Origin: Rhizobium oryziradicis
Lineage (GTDB): Bacteria > Pseudomonadota > Alphaproteobacteria > Rhizobiales > Rhizobiaceae
Direction of reading: 5' to 3'
Length of the DNA: 64,000 nucleotides
Assembly (NCBI RefSeq): GCF_001939045.1
Contig: NZ_MKIM01000022.1
Coordinates: 230,497 to 294,496 of the forward strand
The notes under the pieces: generated by a model
What the model saw: the letters and a program-made list of their open reading frames with translations, nothing else
Database searches by the model: none
Told to the model about the DNA's origin: nothing
In this document: in pieces, positions 54,967 to 62,638 of the stretch
Position numbering within the stretch: position 1 is the stretch's first letter
Layout of the letters: each line of letters begins with the position of its first letter
Translations under genes and position numbers: made by a program

Positions 54967-55695
54967 TCACAAGCCGTTGCTGAGAAATGCCTTTAGCTCT
55001 GGTGTTTGGGGATCATCCAGCATCGCGCCCGGTCCAACCTCCCAGACTTTGCCGTGATGCATGAACACCACTTTATTGGCCACCTTGCGGGCAAAGGCCA
55101 TTTCGTGGGTCACAAGGATCATGCTCATGCCGCCACGGGCGAGATCTTCCATCACCCGCAGCACTTCGCCGGTCAAATGCGGATCAAGCGCCGAGGTCAC
55201 CTCATCAAACAGCATCAGCTTGGGCTGCATGGCCAGTGAGCGGGCAATGGCAACGCGCTGCTGCTGGCCGCCTGAAAGCTGCTCGGGATAATCATCGGCC
55301 TTTTCAGCCAGCCCCACTTGGGCCAAGACCATTTCGGCCAATGTTCTCGCCTGCGCTTTGCGAAGCCCCTTCACACAGGTGGGAGCCAGCATGATGTTTT
55401 GCGCAACAGTGAGATGCGGAAACAGATTGTAGCTTTGAAACACAATGCCGACATCTTGGCGCAGCATGCGCCGCTCCAGCTTCTCATCATGAATCTTGTG
55501 GCCACAGACGATGATTTCGCCACTGTTGATCTTTTCCAGCGCATTGATACAGCGCAGCGCCGTCGATTTTCCGGAGCCGGATGCGCCAATCACCGCCGTG
55601 ACTTCGCCGGGCATCACCTCAAAGGACACGCCCTTCAACACTTCAATAGCGCCAAAGCTCTTGTGGACGTTGGTCAGACTAACGACGGCCGACAT
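54967..55695 (-). CDS. amino-acid-type ABC transporter ATP-binding protein
   Basis: This 242-residue GlnQ/HisP-like ATPase has Walker A GASGSGKST (about 36), Q-loop VFQSYNLFPHLTV, signature [14 protein letters not shown], Walker [14 protein letters not shown] and H-loop LVTHEMAFARKV. The start ATG 55695 lies inside the end of the preceding permease gene (17-base overlap) behind AAAGGAAA. The open frame to 55908 is not used, as it would overlap the permease extensively. Confidence 0.94.
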   Translation of the reverse strand: MSAVVSLTNVHKSFGAIEVLKGVSFEVMPGEVTAVIGASGSGKSTALRCINALEKINSGEIIVCGHKIHDEKLERRMLRQDVGIVFQSYNLFPHLTVAQNIMLAPTCVKGLRKAQARTLAEMVLAQVGLAEKADDYPEQLSGGQQQRVAIARSLAMQPKLMLFDEVTSALDPHLTGEVLRVMEDLARGGMSMILVTHEMAFARKVANKVVFMHHGKVWEVGPGAMLDDPQTPELKAFLSNGL

Positions 55696-56329
55696 TGAGT
55701 TTCCTTTCCAGGCTTCGGCTCCAGGCCGAGAGTGGGTAGCAAATGGCGAAATAGAAGCAGGCAACGATGATAAACACCTTGAAGGGCTCGAAAATCGAGT
55801 TGTTGACCAGCTTTCCAGCCTGCGCCAACTCGACAAAACCCACCACGGAAGCAAGCGAGGTGTTTTTGACAATCTGCACCAGAAACCCAACGGTGGGGGC
55901 TGTGGCAATCCGCATGGCCTGCGGCAAGATCACCCGTGTCATGCGCTGCCAACGGGTGAGCGCCAGACATTCGGCGGCCTCCCACTGGGTCTTCGGCACC
56001 GATTGCAAGCACCCGCGCCAGATCTCGGCCAAAAAGGCGGAGGCATAAATCACCAATCCGGTGCCTGCGGCAAACAAGGCAGGAAGTCGATCAAGCCCAA
56101 TGATGGCAAGGCCGAAATAGATCAAAAACAACGTCACCAGCAGCGGCGTGCCTTGCACGATCTGAATGTAACCACTGGCAAGGGTGCGAAGAAATACGCT
56201 GGGACTGATGCGCGCCAGCGCCAGCAAGAAACCGAGAATAGAGCCGCCAACAAATGCGATTGCTGAAAGACCAATGGTCCACAAGGCACCAAACGCAATA
56301 AATTCGAGATGGGTCAGACTGAATGACAT
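55679..56329 (-). CDS. amino-acid-type ABC permease, second
   Basis: This 216-residue His/Glu/Gln/Arg-type permease has hydrophobic segments and the conserved VQGTPLLVTLFLIYFGL, AEIWRGCLQSVPKTQWEAAECLALTRWQRMTRVILPQAMR (EAA loop, about 90-125). The start chosen is ATG 56329, 10 bases after the first permease stop; the longer frame to 56497 lies inside that gene. It forms a heterodimer with the gene upstream. Confidence 0.92.
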   Translation of the reverse strand: MSFSLTHLEFIAFGALWTIGLSAIAFVGGSILGFLLALARISPSVFLRTLASGYIQIVQGTPLLVTLFLIYFGLAIIGLDRLPALFAAGTGLVIYASAFLAEIWRGCLQSVPKTQWEAAECLALTRWQRMTRVILPQAMRIATAPTVGFLVQIVKNTSLASVVGFVELAQAGKLVNNSIFEPFKVFIIVACFYFAICYPLSAWSRSLERKLNVGRR

Positions 56330-56339
56330 CGCCGCACCT

Positions 56340-57023
56340 CTAAATTGCTGTTGCAAGTTTGCGGCGACGCGGAAACAGCACCAGACCAAACAGATAAAGA
56401 GCAAACCGCACCACAAAGGACAGCACGATATAAAGCAGGCCGGTGACGATATAGGTTTCAAACGAACGGAAGGTGTCGGACTGGATACGGTTGGCAACCG
56501 CCGTCAATTCTTCAGCCGAGATTTGCGATGTGATAGAGGATGCCAGCATGAGCAGCACATATTGGCTGGTCAGGGCCGGATAGACCCGTTCAATCGCAGG
56601 CCGCACAATGACGTGCCAATAGATCTGCGTCTTTGTCAGACCCAGACATTCGGCCGCCTCCACCTGGGATGCGTGAATGGATTCAAGACCCGCCCGCACG
56701 ATCTCGCAGGTATAGGCACCGACATTGACCACCAATGCCGCAACCGCCGCCGTATTGGCTGACACTTTCACGCCAAGCGAGGCAAAGCCGAAATAGACGA
56801 GAAAAATCTGCACCAGAAGCGGGGTGTTGCGGATAATCTCAACATAGAGAGCAACCAGTTTTTTCAACCAGGGTGCACCATCCGCACGGGCGATGGCGCA
56901 AAACATGCCAAGCAGAAAGCCAAACATGGTGGCCAGAACCGAAAGCTTCAACGTGAGCCAGGCCCCTTGCAAAAACTCTGGCCAATAGGGTAAAAGTGAC
57001 GCAAAATCAAACGTATAGCTCAT
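56340..57023 (-). CDS. amino-acid-type ABC permease, first
   Basis: This 227-residue permease has N-terminal LPYWPEFLQGAWLTLKLSVLATMFGFLLGMF, IIRNTPLLVQIFLVYFGFASLG and the EAA loop IHASQVEAAECLGLTKTQIYWHVIVRPAIER (about 115-145). Its ATG overlaps the stop of a 29-codon ORF with a strong ribosome site (ATGA), so translation may begin by coupling. It is the first transporter gene of an operon that continues to the zinc dehydrogenase. Confidence 0.92.
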   Translation of the reverse strand: MSYTFDFASLLPYWPEFLQGAWLTLKLSVLATMFGFLLGMFCAIARADGAPWLKKLVALYVEIIRNTPLLVQIFLVYFGFASLGVKVSANTAAVAALVVNVGAYTCEIVRAGLESIHASQVEAAECLGLTKTQIYWHVIVRPAIERVYPALTSQYVLLMLASSITSQISAEELTAVANRIQSDTFRSFETYIVTGLLYIVLSFVVRFALYLFGLVLFPRRRKLATAI

Positions 57024-57109
57024 AGGCTGCTAGCCAGCGCGGCTTTTGCACCCATGCTCATCGCGCCATTTGCGCATATGTGCGTAAAACATCCCGTTCC
57101 TGCTCGCAT
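57020..57109 (-). CDS. putative 29-residue leader ORF upstream of ABC operon
   Basis: A short frame with a very strong ribosome site (GGAGGAG, then ATC and ATG) encodes about 29 residues. It starts MRAGTGCFTHICANG and ends with TGA overlapping the permease ATG (ATGA). Without it the permease has no good ribosome site of its own at the usual distance. It could be a translated leader that couples or senses. The encoded peptide has two cysteines and one histidine but no recognisable family. Confidence 0.5.
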   Translation of the reverse strand: MRAGTGCFTHICANGAMSMGAKAALASSL

Positions 57110-57298
57110 GATCTCCTCCTTCAAACAAGCTGGTTTTGTTCTTTTTGGATAAAAGACATCCAAAGTGAAAGCAATTTGTTTTTTATCGAAAAAAATCAAA
57201 GAGAAAAAACAGCCCGATGCAACTCTCTGACCATCAGACTCAGAGGGCGCAACGAAATACGGGCGTTATCGGACAAGGCCCGCTCCGTCGTCCTGAAA

Positions 57299-57532
57299 TC
57301 AGGATGTGGCCTTCATGGTGGCGCGCAGAGCATCATTGATACGCTCTTGCCAGCCCGCTCCGTCTTCTTGAAAATGCGCGAGCACATCGCTATCGATCCG
57401 AATGGAGACTGTTTCCTTGGCATTGGGAATAGCAGGCCTTTCCACCGCTGGCGCGGCTGCCTTTTTGGCAGGCTTAAACAAGGCTTCTGCCGCATCCATT
57501 GGGTTGACGGGTCGCCGAGGTGTCTGTGCCAT
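57299..57532 (-). CDS. BrnA-like antitoxin family protein, orphan
   Basis: This small protein of 77 residues ends with ETVSIRIDSDVLAHFQEDGAGWQERINDALRATM. That is the ribbon-helix-helix-like region of BrnA antitoxins (usual pattern VTIRxDxDVLxxFkxxGxGYQTRINxxLR). The N-terminal half is Ala/Pro/Lys-rich and probably disordered. Start ATG 57532 follows AAGGA by 7 bases; upstream frames are not supported. No BrnT ribonuclease gene lies next to it on either side, so it may be a solitary regulator or the remnant of a toxin-antitoxin pair. Its neighbours are two unrelated transport operons. Confidence 0.7.
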   Translation of the reverse strand: MAQTPRRPVNPMDAAEALFKPAKKAAAPAVERPAIPNAKETVSIRIDSDVLAHFQEDGAGWQERINDALRATMKATS

Positions 57533-57725
57533 ATTCCGATCCTTCATCGTGTGAGAGCAGATGTGACAGAGCGCTGCGTTTATCAGACGCAAAGGACTCT
57601 GTACCATCTCAAACCTGCTGCGTAACTTAAACCGAGGCCGATTTAAAACCAAGGCTCAACGATGCCAACGCATCACCTCGCAAACAGTGCGCTGAATTTT
57701 GAACGGTAGAAAAACAAACGCATTA

Positions 57726-57739
57726 TGCACATAAGTGCA
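57726..57739. promoter_or_regulatory. palindrome before the two-domain permease operon
   Basis: TGCAC-ATAA-GTGCA is a perfect inverted repeat, overlapping TTATG-CA-CATAA (57723-57734). It lies 71 bases before the permease start at 57810. It may be an operator for the LacI protein encoded at the end of this operon, though its centre is not CG. Confidence 0.35.
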
Positions 57740-57809
57740 AGCCAGTCATCGCACTGTCATCGAAAGCCATTATCTCACGCGTCAGGTTGCTGACAGGAGA
57801 TGGCGCAGA

Positions 57810-59642
57810 ATGGCAGTGGGTGTTGACAGCGTGGCACAAAAAGCGGCGACAGGACGCCTACGCCGCCTGTTGCACAGCGGCGCGGTCGCCCGTCACGAAC
57901 CCGCTATTTTCATCGGCCTGCTGCTGGTTGGCTTTTTTGCCTATGTGATTTTGGCACCGGTATTTTCCATCCTGTTCGATGCCATACGTGTGCATCCCGG
58001 CGATGGCACGCGCATTCATCAAAGCGATGGTGCGCTCACCCTCTATTATCTCGCCCGTGTGTTCATATCGCGCATGTCTGCCGTTCTGATCTGGAGTCCG
58101 CTTGTCCACACACTCGCCATTGCCTTGGGCACGGTCACGCTTGCCATCAGCCTTGGCGTGGTGCTGGCCTGGCTGGTCAATCGCACCGACATGGTGGGGC
58201 GTGCATGGTTTGCAACGGCGTTGATTGTGCCCTTCATGTTGCCAACCTGGACGTTTGCGCTGGCCTGGACCACCATTTTCAAAAACCGCACAATCGGCGG
58301 CCAGCCCGGCTGGATGGAAGCCATGGGCGTGCACACGCCCAATTGGCTGGCCTATGGCTATCTGCCCATCGTGTTCATTCTGGTGTTGCATTACACCCCG
58401 CTGGTCATTCTCATCGTTGGCAATGCCTTGCGCCGTCTTGATGTGCAGATGGAAGAATGCGCCCGCATTCTGGGCGCATCCCGGCGCGCAATCGCCTTTT
58501 CCATCGTTTTGCCGCTGGTGAGGCCCGCGCTGCTTTCTGCGGCTCTGCTGATTTTTGCCGATTGCATTGGCGAATTTGCGGTTCCCTATATTCTTGGCCT
58601 GCCGATCAATTACGACACGCTCTCCACCGGGCTTTACCGCTCGCTGTCGTCGCGCCAAAATGGTGTGGCTGCGGTGCTGGCCGGCACAATCATGCTGATT
58701 GGCGTGGTGACCCTATTGATTGACGTGCGGATGATGCGCGAAGCGCGGCGGTTTGTGACCGTGGGCGGCAAGGGCACGATGGATCGCCGCAGCCGCCTTG
58801 GCCGCTTTCGCCTTCCCGCTGCAGGCTTTGCCGGTCTGTTCGTGCTGGTGGGCGTTGCTCTGCCGCTGCTCACACTGTTTCTCTCCACCGTGATGATTTT
58901 GCCCGGACGGTTCACGCCTGATAATTTCACGCTGAACTTCTGGATTGGCACCCATCTGGATACGATTGCCCTGCGCAATGGCATTTTGCTGACACCTGAG
59001 TTTTGGCAAGCGGCGTGGAATACGGTTCGCATTGTCGGCATGGCATCGCTGATATCTGGCACACTTGGTTTGCTGGTGGGCTATGCCGTGTTGCGCAGTC
59101 CGTTCCGTAGTCTTGCCAATTTTCTGCGTCAGATCACGTTTTTGCCTTATCTAGTACCTGGCATTGCCTTTGCCGCGGCATTTCTATCACTGTTTGCTGT
59201 GGCGCGCGGCCCCATTCCAGCGCTTTATGGCACGCCTATCATTCTCATTCTTGCCCTGATTGCCGAGCAAATGCCCTTTGCCAGCCGCTCCGGCATTTCG
59301 GCCATGACCCAATTGGGCCGTGAGCCAGAGGAAGCCGCCCGGATTATTGGCGCAAGCTGGTGGTGCCGGATGGGCAAAATCATCATTCCCATACAGGCCG
59401 CCCCCTTGGCGACAGCCATTCTGTTGCCGTTCATTTCCGGCATCAAAGGGGTCAGCCTGTTTATCATTCTGGCGGTGCCCGCCACCGATGTGCTGACCAC
59501 CTATTCCCTGCGCCTGCTGGATTACAACTATGATCAGGCCGCCAATGCCGTGGTGCTGATGATTGCCCTGATTGCCTGGCTTGGAACCGTGCTGATCCAA
59601 AGGATTGCAGGTAACAGCCTCGCCCGTGGTCTGGAGAGCTGA
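57810..59642 (+). CDS. two-domain ABC permease (ferric/phosphonate type)
   Basis: This 610-residue permease carries two binding-protein-dependent transport domains in one chain, about residues 60-310 and 340-605, as in FbpB/AfuB and some phosphonate importers. EAA loops are EECARILGASRRAIAFSIVLPLVRPALL (about 216-243) and EPEEAARIIGASWWCRMGKIIIPIQAAPL (about 505-533). The start chosen is ATG 57810, with AGGAGA 9 bases upstream. The ATPase gene follows by 1 base. Confidence 0.9.
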   Translation: MAVGVDSVAQKAATGRLRRLLHSGAVARHEPAIFIGLLLVGFFAYVILAPVFSILFDAIRVHPGDGTRIHQSDGALTLYYLARVFISRMSAVLIWSPLVHTLAIALGTVTLAISLGVVLAWLVNRTDMVGRAWFATALIVPFMLPTWTFALAWTTIFKNRTIGGQPGWMEAMGVHTPNWLAYGYLPIVFILVLHYTPLVILIVGNALRRLDVQMEECARILGASRRAIAFSIVLPLVRPALLSAALLIFADCIGEFAVPYILGLPINYDTLSTGLYRSLSSRQNGVAAVLAGTIMLIGVVTLLIDVRMMREARRFVTVGGKGTMDRRSRLGRFRLPAAGFAGLFVLVGVALPLLTLFLSTVMILPGRFTPDNFTLNFWIGTHLDTIALRNGILLTPEFWQAAWNTVRIVGMASLISGTLGLLVGYAVLRSPFRSLANFLRQITFLPYLVPGIAFAAAFLSLFAVARGPIPALYGTPIILILALIAEQMPFASRSGISAMTQLGREPEEAARIIGASWWCRMGKIIIPIQAAPLATAILLPFISGIKGVSLFIILAVPATDVLTTYSLRLLDYNYDQAANAVVLMIALIAWLGTVLIQRIAGNSLARGLES

Positions 59643-59643
59643 C

Positions 59644-60801
59644 ATGCCCAAGATTACCCTGACCGGCCTCACCAAATTCTATGATCGCAGCGCCACGCCC
59701 GCCGTGGATGGCGTGGACCTCACCGTCAATAACGGTGAGTTTCTATGCCTGCTCGGTCCATCCGGCTGCGGCAAAACCACCATTTTGCGCATGGTGGCCG
59801 GGCTGGAACATGCCTCCGAGGGCGAGATTGCCATTGATGACAGGATCGTTGATTCCGTCAAACAAGCGCGGTTTGTGCCACCAGAAAAACGCGGCATTGG
59901 GCTGGTGTTTCAAAACTACGCCCTGTGGCCCCATATGACAGTGGAAAAAAACGTCGATTTTGGTCTGCGTCTGAAAAAAGTGCCAGCCGCTGAGCGCAAA
60001 GCGCGCTGCCTTGATGTGATGACCAAGCTGAGAATTGCCGATTACGCCGATCGTTACCCCTCGCAATTGTCTGGCGGGCAGCAGCAGCGGGTGGCGCTGG
60101 CGCGCATGTTGGCCATCAATCCCGGCGTGTTGTTGCTGGATGAGCCATTGTCCAATCTCGATGCCGCGCTGCGGCTGGAAATGCGCACGGAGCTGCGCCG
60201 CCTGCATGAAGAATTTGGCACCACGATTATCTTCGTCAGCCACGACCAATGGGAAGCCGTGACACTGGCGAGCACCATTGCGGTGATGAACAAAGGCACA
60301 TTGCAGCAGGTTGGCACCCCCGACGAGATTTATGCCCGGCCGGAAAATCGTTTTGTTGCCGAGTTTATAGGCAACCCGAACATCAACATGATCAAGCTGC
60401 GCGGCGAAGGCCAAACCCCGCTTGGCGGCTTTGCCAGCGCTGTTTTCAAGCATCTGCCAAGCGGCAACGACGCCCAAATCTGCGGCATTCGGCCTGAAGA
60501 GATCCGATTGTGCGAAGCAAGCGATGGTGACGCCATCCCCGTCACAGTCGAGACCATCATGCCGACGGGCGGCAGCTGGATCATCGAGCTGTCCCATGGT
60601 GCACAACGCATTTTCCATTCCACCCAGTCGAGACCGCATTGGCGGATCAAAGACAAGATCGCGTGCCACCTGCCCACAGACTCTCTGCATTTTTTCGATT
60701 CCGCTGGCCAACGCATAGACGCACCCCTGCTTAAAACCGCGGCTGCTGAACGCTCCCGGCCAGATTTTCTTCATGCTCTCAACACCAGGACACTGTCATG
60801 A
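59644..60801 (+). CDS. ABC transporter ATP-binding protein (ferric/phosphonate type)
   Basis: This 385-residue ATPase has Walker A GPSGCGKTT (about 39), Q-loop LVFQNYALWPHMTV, signature [14 protein letters not shown], Walker B LLLDEPLSNLD and H-loop FVSHDQWEAVTLA. A TOBE-like C-terminal domain with CGIRPEEIRLCE follows. Start ATG 59644 is 1 base after the permease stop. The stop overlaps the binding-protein gene by four bases. The open frame to 59605 lies inside the permease gene. Confidence 0.93.
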   Translation: MPKITLTGLTKFYDRSATPAVDGVDLTVNNGEFLCLLGPSGCGKTTILRMVAGLEHASEGEIAIDDRIVDSVKQARFVPPEKRGIGLVFQNYALWPHMTVEKNVDFGLRLKKVPAAERKARCLDVMTKLRIADYADRYPSQLSGGQQQRVALARMLAINPGVLLLDEPLSNLDAALRLEMRTELRRLHEEFGTTIIFVSHDQWEAVTLASTIAVMNKGTLQQVGTPDEIYARPENRFVAEFIGNPNINMIKLRGEGQTPLGGFASAVFKHLPSGNDAQICGIRPEEIRLCEASDGDAIPVTVETIMPTGGSWIIELSHGAQRIFHSTQSRPHWRIKDKIACHLPTDSLHFFDSAGQRIDAPLLKTAAAERSRPDFLHALNTRTLS

Positions 60802-61910
60802 CCTTATCTCGGAAGATTAGCCTCGTCGTGCTGGCAACCTCGGTTGCTGCCCTGTCGTCAGCCTCGGCTGCCGAGAGTTTCAATCTCGATGCCTTGGTTA
60901 AAGCTGCTCAAAAGGAAGCCCCGATCAATGTCTATGATTCCACCGGGAAAATTGTCGAGCAAGCCAAGGCATTCAGCGAAAAATACGGTGTCAAAGCCAC
61001 CGGCATCAAGGCGAAAGCACCCGATATTCTGGAAATTGTCAGCCGCGAGGCGCAAGCGGGCAATGTCAAGGCCGATGTCGTCATTCTGTCTGATGCGCCC
61101 GCCGCCAATGAGCAATTGCTGTCCAAAGGCTATGCCATCAGCTGGCTGCCAGACGATCTGGCGGCAGATATTCCAAAGACCTTCCAAAAGCCACTCACCG
61201 TGGTGCTGGCACCCAATGTCTGGACCTATAACACCAGCCTCTATCAAACCTGCCCGGTCAAAAATATCTGGGAGCTGACTGAGCCGAAGTGGAAGGACAA
61301 GGTGTCCATGCAAGACCCCTTGGGCAAGCCGAACTACACCGACTGGTTCAACCAGATGGCCACCCATTACGACAAGGCGATGGCCGACGCCTATCAGGCT
61401 GAATTCGGCAAGCCGTTTGACACCAAGGAAAGTTCGGCCACCGCCGCCTTCGTCAAAGCACTGGCCCAAAACGGCCCACTGTTGACAGATTCGGATGGCG
61501 CTGCTGCCGAAGCCGTTGGCGCGCCGGATGTCAAAGACAGCTTCATTGGCCTTGTCAGCACCGCCAAATATCGCGACAATAAAAAGGGCATGAAGCTTGG
61601 CATTTGCGCAGGTCTCGCCCCCTTTGCCGGATGGAATTACCCGTCGCTTGGCCTGATTGCCGCTGGCAGCAAAAGCCCGAATACCGCAAAGCTGTTCATT
61701 CATTATATGATGACAGAGGAAGGCATTGCCCCGCAGGCGGTTGACGGAAAAATATCCACCAACAGCAAGATCGCGCTTCCTGCCGACGAGCCATCGGGCA
61801 TTGCCAAAATCAGCAACCAGATCATGGGCTATGACGCCGCAACGGCAAGCGCCGACTGGCAAGCCCGTCAGGATTGGCAGGATCTTTGGAGCCTGAACTA
61901 CAAGAAATAA
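60798..61910 (+). CDS. ABC transporter substrate-binding protein, family 1
   Basis: This 370-residue periplasmic protein has a signal peptide (RKISLVVLATSVAALSSASAAES). The mature part begins APINVYDSTGKIVEQAKAFSEKYGVKATGIKAKAPDILEIVSREAQAGNVKADVVILSD, like ferric-binding and phosphonate/phosphoglycerate proteins. The C-terminal paired tyrosines that bind Fe3+ in FbpA-type proteins are not seen, and TAKYRDNKKG stands near that place. So an organic anion seems more likely than iron. A stem-loop follows the gene. Confidence 0.87.
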   Translation: MTLSRKISLVVLATSVAALSSASAAESFNLDALVKAAQKEAPINVYDSTGKIVEQAKAFSEKYGVKATGIKAKAPDILEIVSREAQAGNVKADVVILSDAPAANEQLLSKGYAISWLPDDLAADIPKTFQKPLTVVLAPNVWTYNTSLYQTCPVKNIWELTEPKWKDKVSMQDPLGKPNYTDWFNQMATHYDKAMADAYQAEFGKPFDTKESSATAAFVKALAQNGPLLTDSDGAAAEAVGAPDVKDSFIGLVSTAKYRDNKKGMKLGICAGLAPFAGWNYPSLGLIAAGSKSPNTAKLFIHYMMTEEGIAPQAVDGKISTNSKIALPADEPSGIAKISNQIMGYDAATASADWQARQDWQDLWSLNYKK

Positions 61911-61924
61911 CCGGATAACAAAAA

Positions 61925-61968
61925 CAGCGGTGCCCGCTTGCGGCATTCTGCAGGCGCGGACACCGCTG
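61925..61968 (+). terminator. hairpin after family 1 binding-protein gene
   Basis: CAGCGGTGCCCGC (61925-61937) pairs with GCGGACACCGCTG (61956-61968) with one mismatch, around an 18-base loop. It lies 14 bases after the binding-protein stop and 25 bases before the phosphatase start. No U-tract is present. It probably partly separates expression of the transporter from the phosphatase and regulator. Confidence 0.55.
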
Positions 61969-61993
61969 TCGCATGCGTGCAAAGGTGAAGAGA

Positions 61994-62638
61994 ATGCAGT
62001 TAGACGCGACAGGGCCTATGGACAAAACAAGGCACTACCCCCGCCCGGCCATGAGCCTGATTGAAAGCAAGCTTCCCGGTTGGGGAATTGATCTTTATAT
62101 TGGCGGCTCCGATGGTGCCGCCGATCCTGATCTGTTGGAGCAAAACCAGATCAAGATTGTGCTCAATTGCGCCGTCAATCTTGATCTCGATATTGTCAGC
62201 GAGGCGAAAGCCGGGGTTGCCCCCCATCTGATGCCCCATGGAGCGGGCCTGGTGCGCTATTACAAGCTCGGTCTGGTGGATGGTGCGGGCAATCCGGACA
62301 TGATGATGCTGGCGGGCTATCATCTTTTGCGCTCCGTGCTGGATCAGCAATTTCCGCAAAAGCCCTCTTATCCGCGCCGAGAAAAGGGCAATATTCTCGT
62401 CAATTGTCGGGGTGGTCGCAGCCGGTCAGTCGCGCTCGTCTCGCTGTTTTTGCATCTGGAATTTGCCGATCGTTTCCCCACATTGGAAAGCGCCATTCAC
62501 CATGTAAGGCTGAAAAGAGCCCTTCATCCCGATGAATGGGACAGCGCACCAAAAGCTGTGTTGGTGCAGGCGGCCCAAAGAGCGGCAGAGATGGCCCATG
62601 TGCTGAAGGCAGCCGGTTTCGGCTTTGAAAGCCCATGA
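61994..62638 (+). CDS. dual-specificity/tyrosine phosphatase-like protein
   Basis: This 214-residue protein carries the signature VNCRGGRSRSVALVSLFLH (about 134-152), the C-x2-G-x2-R-S P-loop of cysteine phosphatases, with the usual preceding histidine replaced by asparagine. A possible general-acid aspartate lies in LGLVDGAGNPD. The N-terminal LPGWGIDLYIGGSDGAAD matches the family start. ATG 61994 is preferred, with ATG 61973 in frame upstream. The stop overlaps the LacI start (ATGA). Its position in a transporter operon suggests a small phosphorylated molecule as substrate, by inference. Confidence 0.82.
   Translation: MQLDATGPMDKTRHYPRPAMSLIESKLPGWGIDLYIGGSDGAADPDLLEQNQIKIVLNCAVNLDLDIVSEAKAGVAPHLMPHGAGLVRYYKLGLVDGAGNPDMMMLAGYHLLRSVLDQQFPQKPSYPRREKGNILVNCRGGRSRSVALVSLFLHLEFADRFPTLESAIHHVRLKRALHPDEWDSAPKAVLVQAAQRAAEMAHVLKAAGFGFESP

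Noticed and set aside
57810..61910. Iron(III) ABC transporter
   Set aside because: Permease and ATPase look like this class, but the binding protein lacks the paired tyrosines expected for Fe3+ and the operon contains a phosphatase and LacI gene.
59743..61982. Long minus-strand open frames opposite the ATPase and binding-protein genes
   Set aside because: The plus-strand frames carry full family motifs and coupled starts; the antisense frames have none.
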